Source of the DNA: Typhlomys cinereus
Taxonomy: Eukaryota > Chordata > Mammalia > Rodentia > Platacanthomyidae
DNA length: 64,000 nt
Direction: 5' to 3'
NCBI GenBank assembly: GCA_023101885.1
Contig: JALPQD010000358.1
Location: 1,460,761 to 1,524,760, forward strand
The translations under genes were made by a program, and so were the position numbers. The notes beneath the pieces were generated by a model. The model was not told where the DNA came from. It saw only the letters and a list, made by a program, of their open reading frames with translations, and did not search any database. This document shows, one piece after another, positions 23,914 to 35,024 of this stretch (position 1 is the stretch's first letter; each line of letters starts with the position of its first letter).

Positions 23914-24032
23914 TGCTTGTTTTGGAGAGCTGGGGTCTCGCTATGCAGTGCAGCTGGCCCGAGCTCTCGGTCCTGCCTTGGCCTCACGAGAATAGGGCAG
24001 CAGGTGTGTGCTACCACACCAGGCTCCATCAG
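23914..24032 (-). repeat. B1 SINE, antisense
   Basis: 'gttttggagagctggggtct' then 'cgctatgcagtgcagctggc' and 'ggtgtgtgctaccacaccagg' give the antisense B1 in order. Confidence 0.75.
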
Positions 24033-24049
24033 TGCCTTGCCTTTCACCT

Positions 24050-24192
24050 CTGCAGATTCTTCCTTCTTAGTCTTGTCCTTCAGTGAACTGTTGGCTTCTT
24101 CAGGGAAGGCATAAGGTCTTGCTCATCTGCATGCCTGGATGTACGGCTACAGAGTTGGCCTTTAATAAATATTACCTCAGTTGAATTCAAAT
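24050..24192 (+). repeat. L2/MIR-type 3' end relic
   Basis: 'cttcagggaaggcataaggtcttgctcatctgcatgcctgg' followed by 'tttaataaatattacctcagttgaatt' matches the classic L2 terminus 'agggcagggactgtgtcttgttcatc ... ctcaataaatgtttgttgaatg'. Confidence 0.6.
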
Positions 24193-24445
24193 TAAACTTA
24201 AAATGGTATTATGTGTGAACTGCGTGCACTTGTATGTATGCATCTGTGTATATGTATGTTTGTATGATGACCTGGCCAAGGAGTCAGAACAAGTTAGAAC
24301 AGACAAAGCAGATCCCAGCAATTACAATAAAATGTAGGTTATGTTTTCAGCTTGCAGATATCACCTATGTTACATCTTTAATGAGACAAGACTTTTTTAC
24401 TTGTTTTAAGACTTGAAACTGTCTTTTACACAAATAATTGATAAG

Positions 24446-24645
24446 GAGGTTGGGAAAATGGCTCAGAGGAAGGCAAGAATGTTTGCCTTGTGAAAGCATG
24501 AGGAGCTGAGTTTGAATCTCTAGAAACCAAGTAGCAATCTAGGTGTGAACTCTTAAGCTGGTAACTCTAATACTGTGCAAAGCAAAGACAGGATAAATGC
24601 TAGTGCAGGCTGGCTGCTGGCCTAGCTCCAGGTCCCAGAGAGGTT
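24446..24645 (+). repeat. B4-like SINE
   Basis: 'ggttgggaaaatggctcag' with 'gagctgagtttgaatctctag' forms a tRNA-like left part. A decayed right part ends near the next SINE. Confidence 0.5.
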
Positions 24646-24665
24646 GTGTCTTAAAAGAACAGGGC

Positions 24666-24883
24666 ATGGCTGGAGAGATGACTCAGGGTTAAAACTCTGT
24701 CTTGCAAGCAGAAAGTCCCAGGTCCCATGTAAAAATGCCAGGTGGAAACTGAGGCAGCCTGCATTCTGGCCCTAGTGAGCAGAGCCTGGGATATTCCAGA
24801 ATGAAGCAAGAAGGAGGTAGAAGCAATCCAGGATGATCCTGAAGACATCCTTGGCCTTCCACAGGGAGACAGAGTGGCTCTCT

Positions 24884-24929
<46 letters not shown>

Positions 24930-24930
24930 G
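24666..24930 (+). repeat. B2-superfamily SINE with (CA)n tail
   Basis: The head 'ggctggagagatgactcag' is followed by the family body ('gcctgcattctggccctag', 'gaagcaatccaggatgatcc') and ends in a CA repeat at about 24884-24927. Confidence 0.85.
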
Positions 24931-27692
24931 TAACGACTCTGTTGAATATCATTGAAGAAAGGCACTGAACTTCACTTCTGGGAATAATCACAATTTTAAT
25001 CTCTGGACAATGAAGTGCTTAAAGATATGTTAATATCCTCATTTTTGTTGTAATAAGGTAAAAAAAAAATGCAAACAAACAAATGAACACTGTTCTAGGT
25101 CTGTCCTGACTCAAGAAAAGAGCAAGAACACCATGTTTGGTGTGATTGCAGCTTGTCACCAGTGAGATCTAGTCTCACCCTCGCTGCTGCTGATATCCAG
25201 AGATGCTGAACCCCCATCTGTCTGCCATTACTCATTCTAGAGTATCCAGCCATGGATAAAAATGAACTGGTGCAAAGGACAAACTGACTGGCTGAGTGAT
25301 ATGCTGACAAGGCAGCATGCATGATGTCTGTAACTGAGCAAGAAGCTGAATTATCTAACGAAGGAAGAAATTTTCTCTCTCTTATAAAAATGTTGTAGGA
25401 GCTCATAAGCCATCTTGGAAGGTTGTCTCAAGCACTGAGCAAAAGACAGAAGATGCTAAGGCTGGAGAATACAGAGAGAAATTGAGAGTGAGCTACGAGG
25501 CAGCTGCAATGATGTACTTACTGTCTCTTTTGTAAAAGCTGTTGACCCAATGCTTCACAAGCAGAGAGCAAAGTCTTCTGTTTGAAAATGAAGGGGGACT
25601 ACTGCTGTGACTTGGCAGAAGTTGTTGCTGATGACGACAAGAAAGGAATTGGGGATCAGTCATAGCAAGCACACCAAGAAGCATTTGAAATCAGCAGAAA
25701 GGAACTACTACCTATAAGATGGAGTCTTGCTCTAAACTTTTCCATTTGCTATTACAAGATCCTGAACTCTCCAGACAAAGTCTGCACTTTTGCAAAAACG
25801 CCTTTTAATGAAGCCCTTACTGAACTTGATGCATCAAATGAAGAGTTGTACAAAGAGCACACAAATAATTCAGCTACTGAGGGACAGCTTGACATTGTGG
25901 ACATCAGATATCCAAGGAGAAGAATCAGAAGCAGGAGGAGGGGGAAATTAGCTGGCATTCAGACTTTCATCTGCCTCATTCTAACATTTACACAGCTAGA
26001 CTATTTGTCATCCTTGCTGTCCCATAGATAGATTTTTCCCTTATAATTTATGTCAGATTTATGCCATTTCTCTTTGAATGATAGGGGTGTGGACTTTTTA
26101 TAAATTGAATGTGGGGGTGTAGAATTTTTATAAAAGTTATAAATGTTTGGCATAGTACTTCTGGTACATTATGACTATACAAGGCTCATGCTAAAACTTC
26201 TTCCATGTCTAAGAGAAGAACACTACCTATGTATTGGTTTGTCCTGATGGGGTATAAAAGGGATAATTGATTCCAGTCACAGGTGTAGTTATTGTGGGTG
26301 CTTTATGGTTTCGAGAACTTGCAAGACTGTGGGACAAACATATTCATGAACAGTACCTGTAGGAATCATGTGCAGCAGTCACTCTCAGTGTGCATATCTT
26401 TGACTTCAGCTGCATAAAGTCGTAACCCAGTATACTCTGGATAAGGGCAGAAACGGTTTCCATTGCATTATTTGTAAAGTTACCTGCTATATGCTTTCAT
26501 TGTCTTTGCTATACATTTTATTTGTTTTAGGAAATCTAACAGTAAATGTAAAGGTAAAGATATAGTAAAAATGAGTTGCTTGGTAGTCTTTACTTTAGGT
26601 GTATCAAGCACAGCATTAACAAAAATTTAACTTTTTTAGGGTTTATTTTGCTTTTTTTTTTTTTTTTTTTAGTACTTGCCTAACATGCATGTGCTTGCAA
26701 AAACATTTAACAGGGCAATAATGAGATAATGGCTAGCTTTTTTTAGTGTCTTATGAAATTTTCATGAACAATTCAAGCATAATTGTTAAGAACACCTATG
26801 TTAAATGGAATAAATGTTCTATAAATATGGACTTTTCAACTACTTTGTCAACAGCTTTTCTTGTAAATTAGTCTTTTGGTTTTGAGACCTCTCAAAAGAA
26901 ACTGCACATTGGCAGTTGATTCCTTATTTTCTTTTGGCAGCTAAGAGACTTTTACCAAGTCAAACACAAAGTTTATCAAAACAATAATACCATATAACTA
27001 CCATTGCCTCTCCCACACCAAAAGTAATGAAATGAACCCTTCTTTTTCTGGAAAAGGGGAAAAATGATTGACAAAAGCAATGTGCTCCATTTAAAAGTTT
27101 GGCATATGGCATTTTCTAACTTAGGAATCTGGAATGTTTTTGGCCTATCCTGATGTTGGGTAGCATTAACTAAATTCTGAGCTTCCAACTCATTTTTGGT
27201 TTTGAAGATTTTCTTGCTGCTCTTACAGCCTATCTTTGACTGTAATTCTTTATTCCATCGGTCAGGGTGCACAAGATTACCTTTCTTCTTATCCTTTTTT
27301 CCTGTCACCAACCATTCTGACTTGGTGGCATAGTTTTACAAAAAGGACACATGATCTTTCTGGCTCCACTCAGTATCTGAGATCACCTGCTTCCTTCATT
27401 TGCATCCTACAAATCTCCTCATTCCTCTATCCTACTGCACATTTCTCCTAAGTCCATGAGATGTTGTTTATCTCCCTGGAAACCTTCCCTATCCTGAATA
27501 GTCTGTCACTCTCTGCCTTTAGAATCCTTCCTTTTTAAATAACGATGGGGCTATTATACCCAAGATTTGTACCCTACTGAATATTTCCTCAGTACTTTCT
27601 AGAAGATACCAAACAAAAATGCCATTTTGAAAGAGGTGTATTTTTCCTTTTAGAATGTAAGCGCTTCGGGAGCAGGGACAACTTTTTTTTTT

Positions 27693-27946
27693 AATTATTA
27701 TTTATTCAACTGTGTGCATGTGTGTGTGTGTGTGTGTGTATGTGTAGAGCCACGGACGAACTCGCGAACCACCATGGACGCCTCCACCTCCTTCTGCCCC
27801 GGGATTCACAGGCTCCACCCCACCAGGACCAGAAGCGCAGGCCGCCCCCGCTTCTGCCTGGCGTCTATACGTGGGATCTGGGATCCGAACTCAGGACCTT
27901 CCGCCTGCAAGGCGGAGGCTTAACCCCTGAGCCACCTCTCCAGCCC
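27693..27946 (-). repeat. Young B2-superfamily SINE, antisense
   Basis: It reads from the T/A-rich tail ('aattattatttattcaactg'), through a GT repeat, to the tRNA-like head 'taacccctgagccacctctcc'. Intact CpGs and near-identity to the copy at 32396-32676 indicate recent insertion. It lies between two copies of 'aactttttttttt' (27681-27692 and 27947-27960), so it landed in the poly(A)/target-site junction of the L1. Frames of 69-85 codons over it are repeat artefacts. Confidence 0.9.
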
Positions 27947-27949
27947 AAC

Positions 27950-29470
27950 TTTTTTTTTTTTCTGCTCATACAAATATAATAGGAACCCCTGTCCCCTCCC
28001 TCCCTCCACCTCTCTCTGGACCTCCCTGTTCCCTCCCCGCTTTGTCCCTTCCTTTCCCCCCTCCCTCTCTTTCCCCCAGTGTCCCCTCCCCCATCTCTGA
28101 AGCATCCTTTAATGAGTATATCAAACTTTCCTCTGGGTCCTCCTCTCTGATGAGGTGTAAGGACTCATTGGCAATTCCTAGAACTCTTTCTTGTGTTCCC
28201 CTTAAGTATAGGAACACTATTGTGACTGTTAATCCCTTGCTTCTACGGATCCTAGTGCCTTTAGTCCATGCTAGAATTTGAGGGGTCAATGATATGTTGG
28301 TCATTGCACAGATCATGCAGAGTCCTGTTACATTTGCTTTGGACCTAACTTGTGTGGAGTATCTTGCATATCATTGCTCCTCCCATCCTTGTGCTCTTAC
28401 ACTCTTACCGCCTACTCTTCTGCAAATGTCCCTGAGCTTCAGGATGGGGAGAGATTAGTCTGGCCTAGTTCTAGGTGGTTGATATAGAGTCTCTGAAGTT
28501 CTGGATTGTGGTTTGTTGATTTTCTTTTGCAATTTTGCTGCTCCTGCAATGCTCTTCACTCCATCCTGCTGGGCACTATACGTCACCCCCTGGCCAGAGA
28601 CAAAAAGCTGTTAAACTGGAGTCTTATTATAAGAGCACATTCAATGGTAGATGTAATAAAAGTAGGAAACCTCAGTGAGGGAAGAGTCAATCACCCATTT
28701 GCAAAATGGTTACTTTTTATCTGCCAGACTATATGCCCTCCCCTTCTGGTGAGATCATACCCCCTTAGTTGTAAATGATCAGGAACGAACGTCTGTGAAC
28801 TTAACCAGGTGTCACATTACTTACTTGCAGTCCTTGATGGAGGCCTATTTTCTCTACTGTAACATGATCACTTCTCTCCTTGTTTCTGGTGTGGCCCTCC
28901 AACCCCATCCCTCCTGTTCATAATCCTTGCTTGTATTACTGTAGGTAATACATAGATTTACCTATGAGTGTCTCAAAGTGGGCTGGGTGGGTTTGGTACT
29001 AGGAGCCACCTATTAGGGAGTACATACGGCGCTTAATTTTCTGGGTTTGGGATACTTCATTTAATATAATTGTTTCTAATGACATCCATTTCCCTGCAAA
29101 TTCCATTAATTCATCCTGTTTATAATCTTTGCAATTACTGTAGGTATTACAGAGATTTTTCTTTGAGTGTCTCTAAGTGGGTTTGGTACTAGGATCCACC
29201 TATTAAGGAGTACTTATGGTTGTATAAGCCTGCATTTCCACCAGCAATGTAGGGGAGTTCTCTTTTCTCCACATCCTCTCCAGCATTTGGTGTTGTTTGT
29301 ATTGTGGATTTTTGCCATCATGACCGGGGTGAGATGATATCTCAGGGAAGTTTTGATTTGCATTTCCCTGATGGCTAAGGATGTAGAGCATTTTTTAAGG
29401 TATTTGTTAGACATTTTAATTTCGTCCCTGGTAAAGTTTCTTTTAAGTTCCAAGGCCCATTTGTTAATTG
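27950..29470 (-). mobile_element. 5'-truncated, internally rearranged rodent L1
   Basis: Minus-strand order: a fragment of ORF2 (29470-29216, with 'agccatcagggaaatgcaaa'), a short 3' UTR piece (29215-29115), the ORF2 C terminus again (about 29114-29030), then a long 3' UTR whose purine-rich strand appears here as a C/T-rich tract (about 27990-28085), and poly(A) at 27950-27961. The target duplication 'gcagggacaac' plus T run is at 27672-27690 and 29471-29490. The 28912-29029 and 29115-29219 segments are near copies, so part is duplicated and part of ORF2 is deleted. No intact ORF remains. Confidence 0.85.
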
Positions 29471-29733
29471 GCAGGGACAACTTTTTTTTTTTTTTTTTGC
29501 ATGTTCTGTTGTGCCTAGTACTGTAAATACTCAAAAAGGGTAAAAAAAAAATCCTCACTTATAGAAAATTCACATTAATTTTTTCTTTTGCTAGGAATAT
29601 CTTCATACTTAGTAACAAGATGAGAATTTAGACATGTTTTTTCCATGGAATTATCTTTCTCCTGACATATTGAATTGTTTTAGATTAACAAAGGCTTTGT
29701 TTGTGACTATTAAATATCAAAAGCCCCACTTAA

Positions 29734-29997
29734 TTACAAACATAAAAACCTTTCCTTTCTTTGCCTTTGAATTGTGCTGACAAAGGAAGATCTTGCAGTC
29801 CTGCTTGGTACCAAAATAGCTCTGTTTTGCTGACCATTATCATCTTCATAGGGCAGGCGATGATAATGACCTTCGAACACAGGAAGTTTACCATTTCGCG
29901 GTATTAAAATAGAATCTCTATTTACAAAGACACCTCTCCCACAAGGAAAAGCAGCTAGAGTGTTTATTTTCTTCAGACTGTTGACATTACTATGCAA
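29734..29997 (-). other. Unrecognised coding-looking reading frame
   Basis: An 87-codon open frame on the minus strand without low-complexity bias, beginning at a non-ATG codon (TTG) after a TAA. It contains balanced residues such as AAFPCGRGVFVNRDS and PVFEGHYHRLPYEDDNG. A weak acceptor-like 'aattatcag' stands just before it on the minus strand, and a donor-like 'aaaggttttt' just after the 'RQRKER' part. It does not match L1, SINE or the adjacent Ywhaz copy. It could be an exon of an unknown gene, a decayed retrocopy of a protein I do not recall, or chance. No function is proposed. Confidence 0.3.
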
Positions 29998-30174
29998 TGC
30001 TGATAATTATTACTTTAGAAACATTCCTTTGTTATACATTTTTATTTGAATAATGTCTTCAAAGCTAATTATTTTTTTCATTGCTTATTAAGCATCTTAT
30101 GGCTTAGCTGAGATTAGTGGTATCAACTGTTATAAAAACTCTATGCTTTCCTTTGAAGAACTGAGTGGCAAATA

Positions 30175-30177
30175 ATT

Positions 30178-30208
<31 letters not shown>

Positions 30209-30395
30209 GTGCTTGCACACACACACACACGCATGCCTATATGTGTGCATGCATACCTATGGAGGCCCAAGAGTGGAAATCCTATTTTACTTTCCCTCCT
30301 CATTGCTTTACTCTAGGGCTTCCCAGACTCCATCTTCCAGGGCCAGAATTACAGGTCTACCAAATTTTTTTACATGAAATCTGGAAATCTGATAC
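30175..30395 (-). repeat. Older B2-type SINE, antisense, with (GT)n/(CA)n
   Basis: A GT run followed by a CA run (30178-30232) leads into 'cctatggaggcccaagagtgg' and 'gggccagaattacaggtct'. This is the decayed antisense body of a B2/B3-like SINE. The tRNA-like head is missing or unreadable. Confidence 0.6.
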
Positions 30396-30399
30396 AAAA

Positions 30400-32378
30400 A
30401 ATATACCATAAAAACAACTGTCTTTTCGATTACAGAATTTTACCTTGTTTGTTTTTCCAGTAAACATTTCCTGGGTTTGTACTATGCAGTCAATGATGTT
30501 TGAAATGCTAAAAATAGCTACAAAATCCAGTGGAGTCAGGTGAGGATACAAAGGCAAACACATTCTGAAATTGTCAATGTTCCCCTGGTTTTGAATGCAT
30601 AAAATGACATTTTTTCAGAATGTGTAACAAGCTGTGTTCTCCAATGAAGAGAATGATGCATTTCATGCCGACTCTTCTGAGCGTTTAGGAAAGATGTTCA
30701 TGTAACTGTGCTAGTAATGAAGGTGCTCCTGACACACAGCCAAGACCTGTGGCTGAGTCGGGCTCTGAGCACCCAGCCTGGCCTGTCACTAGCAGCATAG
30801 CTAACCAGCTTCATTTCCCTTACTGGAGTAATGGAACAGATAGAGTTCATCTCAGAGTCTCAAGCTTCAATAAATGAAAGATTGCTCAAAATCATGTCCA
30901 CTCCCCTTTCTGTTTTAAATTTCAAAATGTTAGGATAGAAAATAGCAAACCAGCATTTCAGAGTCCAGCGTTTCAGTGTGATTTCATTATGAGTTAGAGC
31001 CTTTGTGAGGAGATGTCAGACTTGGTTTTACCATTGCTCCAGGGGACAGAAACAGTTTAATCAGCGTGGAGAATGTTTCTCAGAGAGCCCATCTTGGGTA
31101 CAGTGTCTTCACCAGCCTCTAACTGACTAAGTCCAGGTGTCAGGGCTTCCCTAGAAACATTCTTGAGTCTGGATCTTGCCGACACTGGATTGCAGGGGCT
31201 GTCTGGAAAGGACAGGAAATCATGCAAGAGTCAGTGTCCTGCTTTTCTTCGTGCCCTCAGGACTAGAATGCTTGCTCTACCAGTTTTCCTTCCATGATCA
31301 GTCCGCAGACTGTGAAAGCAGATCTATCTTTTCTGTGCCGTCTTTGCTAGTCTCCACGGCAGATAGCGTGTAGACCTGGGAGATATTCTGTGCCATCCAC
31401 TGTGTGTAAATACAGTGAGTCCAATGCAGTTTAGCCAGAATGTGTGTGGCTTCCTCATAGGCTGTATCACCTGATGACAGACAGGTGCGTGGTAGGCACC
31501 TGGGAACAAGTGCTAATTGCAGATATAATGTACAGCTAGGCACAGACCCAAAGTGCCGGGAATAAACTGTTAAAAAAAGGCCAAACACAACATGCCACAG
31601 ACGAGGAATGGAAAAGTTTATTGATTACATGTTTATGGCGACTCTGCTAATTCTTGGAGGGAGAAAAAGCAGGATCTGAAGGGGGAGCAGAATTTATATG
31701 TACCTGGGTGGGTTGATGGATTATAGGTGGGGTGATGGACAGAGGTGAGGGAGTGAGTTATCTCCTGTCCCCATGAGGAATGTGACCAAGCACAGGCTTT
31801 GCAAGTGCCCGCTGGCCATTGATAGGAGGGCAGTGACCAGCAAGCAGAACTTTTTCTCTGAATGTGCAGGTTGGAGGGAAGGGAATCTATCAGAAACATC
31901 ACTGATTTCCATGAGCCTTGCTGAGGGAAGGGGAGTCAGGTGAGGAAGAAGAGGAAGGGGGGCTGGGGAGCCATGCACAAGCTGAGGTCTGGGGCTCAGC
32001 ACCTATGATTTGTGTTGTGCCCTCAGAGCAATGTCAGTGTCATGTTTCAAAGGACAAGATGGTGAATCGTGCTGACTTATTCAAAAGTTCAGAAGTGTTA
32101 CTATGAGGCAAGCAGACAGGACAAAAGAAAAAATGGGGCTGGGGACATAGTAACACTAAGTGCTAAGAGAAGACCTAAACCTTGTAGAAGGGCTAGTTAG
32201 GAGTCCAAAATTGGAAACACACATGTCCAGGAGACAATTCATCCTTGGGACAGAGCTAGCACAAGGTTCAGCACAGTGGAACTTGGAGGTAACCTCAGCA
32301 GCCTCACAGTAGAGCTGGTCTTGAGGGCAGAGCTGCAGGTTCTATGTGACTTCATTCTTCTAGAAGATCTAGAAGAGC
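30400..32378. other. Non-coding stretch, no recognised feature
   Basis: About 2 kb of unique-looking sequence. Frames at 31298-31588 and 31633-32002 overlap on the same strand and show no family. Confidence 0.4.
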
Positions 32379-32395
32379 CCTATTATTTCTTTCTT

Positions 32396-32676
32396 TTTTT
32401 TTTAATTTTTTTATTATTATTATTTATTCAACTGTGTGCATATGCGTGTGTATGTACGCGCGCGTGCGTGCGTGTAGAACCACGGACGAATTCGCGAACC
32501 ACCATGGACGCCTCCACCTCCTTCTGCCCCGGGATTCACAGGCTCCGCCCTACCAGGACCAGAAGCGCAGGCCGCCCCCGCTTCCGTCTGGCGTCTATAC
32601 GTGGGATCTGGGATCCGAACATCAGGACCTTCCGCCTGCAAGGCGGAGGCTTAACCCCTGAGCCACCTCTCCAGCC
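32396..32676 (-). repeat. Young B2-superfamily SINE with perfect target duplication
   Basis: Antisense copy with the tail at the left ('tttttttattattattattt'), a GT/CG-rich repeat, and the head at the right ('gccacctctccagcc'). The flanking 17-base duplication CCTATTATTTCTTTCTT is exact (32379-32395 and 32677-32693). The body is almost the same as the copy at 27693-27946. The 161-codon frame spanning 32276-32761 is an artefact of the repeat. Confidence 0.95.
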
Positions 32677-32767
32677 CCTATTATTTCTTTCTTATCGCAG
32701 GGTTACCTTGTATCTCTGTAAGTGTGTCTGTCCCAGTGCTGACCCCACACTTAAAATATGAGTTCAA

Positions 32768-33014
32768 GGCTAGAGAGATAGCTCAGGGCTTAAGCCTCTG
32801 TCTCGCAAGTAGAAGGTCCGGAGTTTGGATCCCAGGTCCCACGTAAAAAGTGCCAGACAGAAATGGCAGCAGCCTGCACTTCCTGCCTTGGTGTGCAGCG
32901 CCTGAGCAATCCCAGAGCAATCCCAGAGCGAAGGAGGTAGAAGCAATCCAGGATGATTCCCGAAGTCACCCTTGGTCCGCCACAGGGATACACAGTGTCG
33001 TCTGGTACATGCGT

Positions 33015-33062
<48 letters not shown>

Positions 33063-33096
33063 AATAAAATAAAATAAATAAAATAAAATAAAATGG
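32768..33096 (+). repeat. B2-superfamily SINE with (CA)n and (AAAAT)n tail
   Basis: The head 'aggctagagagatagctcag' and body lead to a CA repeat of about 44 bases (33016-33060), then 'aaataaaataaaataaataa'. A short internal duplication of 'gagcaatccca' is present at about 32904-32926. The flanks 'gagttca' at each end are a possible short target duplication. Confidence 0.88.
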
Positions 33097-33099
33097 AGT

Positions 33100-35015
33100 T
33101 CAGCTGGCCCCTAATCCCCTGAGGACTAACCTCAGTCAGTCCTATATACACTATATATAGGGGCAAGTAGTCTTCCTCCTCCACATCCTCAAATGCCCTC
33201 CTTGACAAAGTAGCCATTCGTGACAAGCAGGGATTCTGGTGGCTCCCAGATGGGCATTTTTCCTGAGGGACACCATGCCCTTTGAATGTGACTAGTAAGA
33301 CAGAGATGACTCTTGTTCTTTAAAGGTCTCCCGATGACCATATTTGGCCTCTGAGAACTGGACCGAAACTTTCACATGAGTCACGTCTGTTTGCCTCATT
33401 GTCGGTCAGTGGTTGTTATGGAAACCCAGCTGCCCAGGCCGGGCTACAGAATTCCTGGAGTTAGCCTCAAGCCCATCCCCGATTTGTCAGCACACAAGTT
33501 TGTTTTACTGGGTTAATCTTTAGCTGTGTCCTGCCCTGTTCAGAGTTGAAGCTGAAACATTCCTGAACGACCAGGAGCCCACCCTGGTCTTCTTGTAAGA
33601 GTGAAAAAATAGGCCCTTGTGTTCTGCCTGGAGCAAGCGCCTCACTGATCTTTAAAAGAATTACAAGCTACTTCCGGGGTTATCTGATTGTAGGATCAAA
33701 GCTGTTCCTTGCTGGGAGAGATGCTTCCCACATGTGAAAAGAATGTAAGACTTATTCCCACTGTTGGTTTGGGCTCATCCCTCAGCAAAACTTTGTAGCC
33801 AAATCTTCATAGCCACCGGGTTTACTTTGGAAAATATGTACTTTAGGAAGAAGTTTGGCTTCATCTGGCTACTGGAACGTCCTTGATACTATCTGCAAAT
33901 CTCTGAAACTCCTACTCGACTCGCAAGAGTTTCAATGTGAAGTGTGCTGGCTTCAGAATGAAACGGGAACCAGCACATCTATCTCTCCAGTTCTATAGCA
34001 CCAAACCATTGCCAATGGACTCGATATGCAACTCGTCTGGTTTATTGTCTATAAACAGTGATAACAGATAGCCCAGAATTTGGTGTGAAGATTGAATAAG
34101 GGATGTGATCAAATAAGCCATTACATGTGTGACAGTGTCATGATGAAACTTACCCTTGTCTATAAATTAGTACATGCAAATGAAAAGATTATGAGGGGGC
34201 CAATATACAAATCATGTCAGGCAGGTCATACAAACCTTGACTTGTAAGAAAACCATAGCTTGGCAATTCTGTGATGGAAAACGTCGATTTCCTCTCCTTT
34301 TCTAGGAGGCCAGTTTATTTGTGGTGATTAACTAACGTAGGAGGCATCTTGTATGGCTACCTACCCAGAGGAACTTGCATGTTTTTAAAAACATAAAAGA
34401 AAGAGCGAGAGAGTTTTGTCATCTAAGCTTTAAATTCAAAGAACATGCAGCTTAAAAATTATATAGTGCCAGGTTCAGAGCTCCTGCTTTTTGCTCCACG
34501 TCATGCTGAGGGAGGGGACTGAGAGAGAAAGCTTTCAGAACCAGAAGGCCGACTTCTCCCATCCCTTACATACCTCTAGGTGAATCACATTCCCTAGAGG
34601 CTGCTGTAGAGTGGAATTCTGGTCATATGAATGACGACCCAGTTGAGCTAAATTAAGACTCCACTGTAGTATTTTTAAAGAGTCTAAAAGTGGGGTCGAG
34701 TCCCTTAAAAAAATATACTTGACTTGTAAGAAAATCATAGCTTGGCAATTCTGTGATGGAAGTACTGAGACAGTGAAACCAACGCCAGGTTAACAAAGGC
34801 CTGCTGAGTTTGTACTGGACTTGAAGGATTGTCTTCATAGTATAAGAAGTAAAATTTTCTGACTGGCATGTGTACCTTTGTGTGAGTGGTATTTCATTTG
34901 TTTAATTTTGTGCAGTTGGGATAATTCTAGTCTTATTAAGTGTTGAAGTGAGGCCTGCCTAAATAGTAATCTAGTAATTAATTTAATAATTATAGTAAGA
35001 GCTAATACAGGGGCT
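33100..35015. other. Non-coding stretch with a short dispersed duplication
   Basis: Mostly unique sequence. A 44-base near-identical direct pair lies inside it (34236-34279 and 34718-34761). A weak MIR-like segment may lie at about 34050-34100. Confidence 0.4.
34236..34761 (+). repeat. 44-base direct repeat pair
   Basis: 34236-34279 and 34718-34761 both read 'cttgacttgtaagaaaa', one variable base, then 'catagcttggcaattctg' and 'tgatggaa', a single mismatch in 44 bases. The sequence between the copies is unrelated. I see no poly(A) or target duplication around either copy. Confidence 0.8.
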
Positions 35016-35024
35016 TTCTTCCTG

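Larger units (their letters stand above)
25252..29551 (+). pseudogene. Ywhaz-ps: Processed pseudogene of Ywhaz (14-3-3 zeta), split by an L1 and a SINE
   Basis: Starting at ATG 25252 the sequence reads MDKNELVQ, the N terminus of the phosphoserine-binding adaptor 14-3-3 zeta. It continues without introns to about 25950. A lost base gives an early TGA at 25285-25287, and there is a TAG at 25663-25665. Short deletions remove parts of the helices. Readable blocks include [18 protein letters not shown] (functional form KVFYLKMKGDYYRYLAEV) and EAFEISRKE. Downstream, 25951-27690 looks like the long Ywhaz 3' UTR, including 'gtttggcatagtacttctgg' and 'cactcagtatctgagatc'. The UTR is interrupted at 'gcagggacaac' by an L1 plus SINE (27691-29470). 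It resumes at 29471 and ends in an A-rich tail near 29551. Some 5' UTR probably lies at about 25090-25251. The lack of introns and the terminal A tract mark LINE-mediated retrocopying. No function is expected. The zeta assignment rests on the first residues and my memory of the UTR. Confidence 0.88.

Noticed and set aside
32276..32761. A 161-codon frame
   Set aside because: It runs through a young SINE and its GT repeat. The same peptide appears wherever this SINE occurs (27.7 and 40.3 kb).
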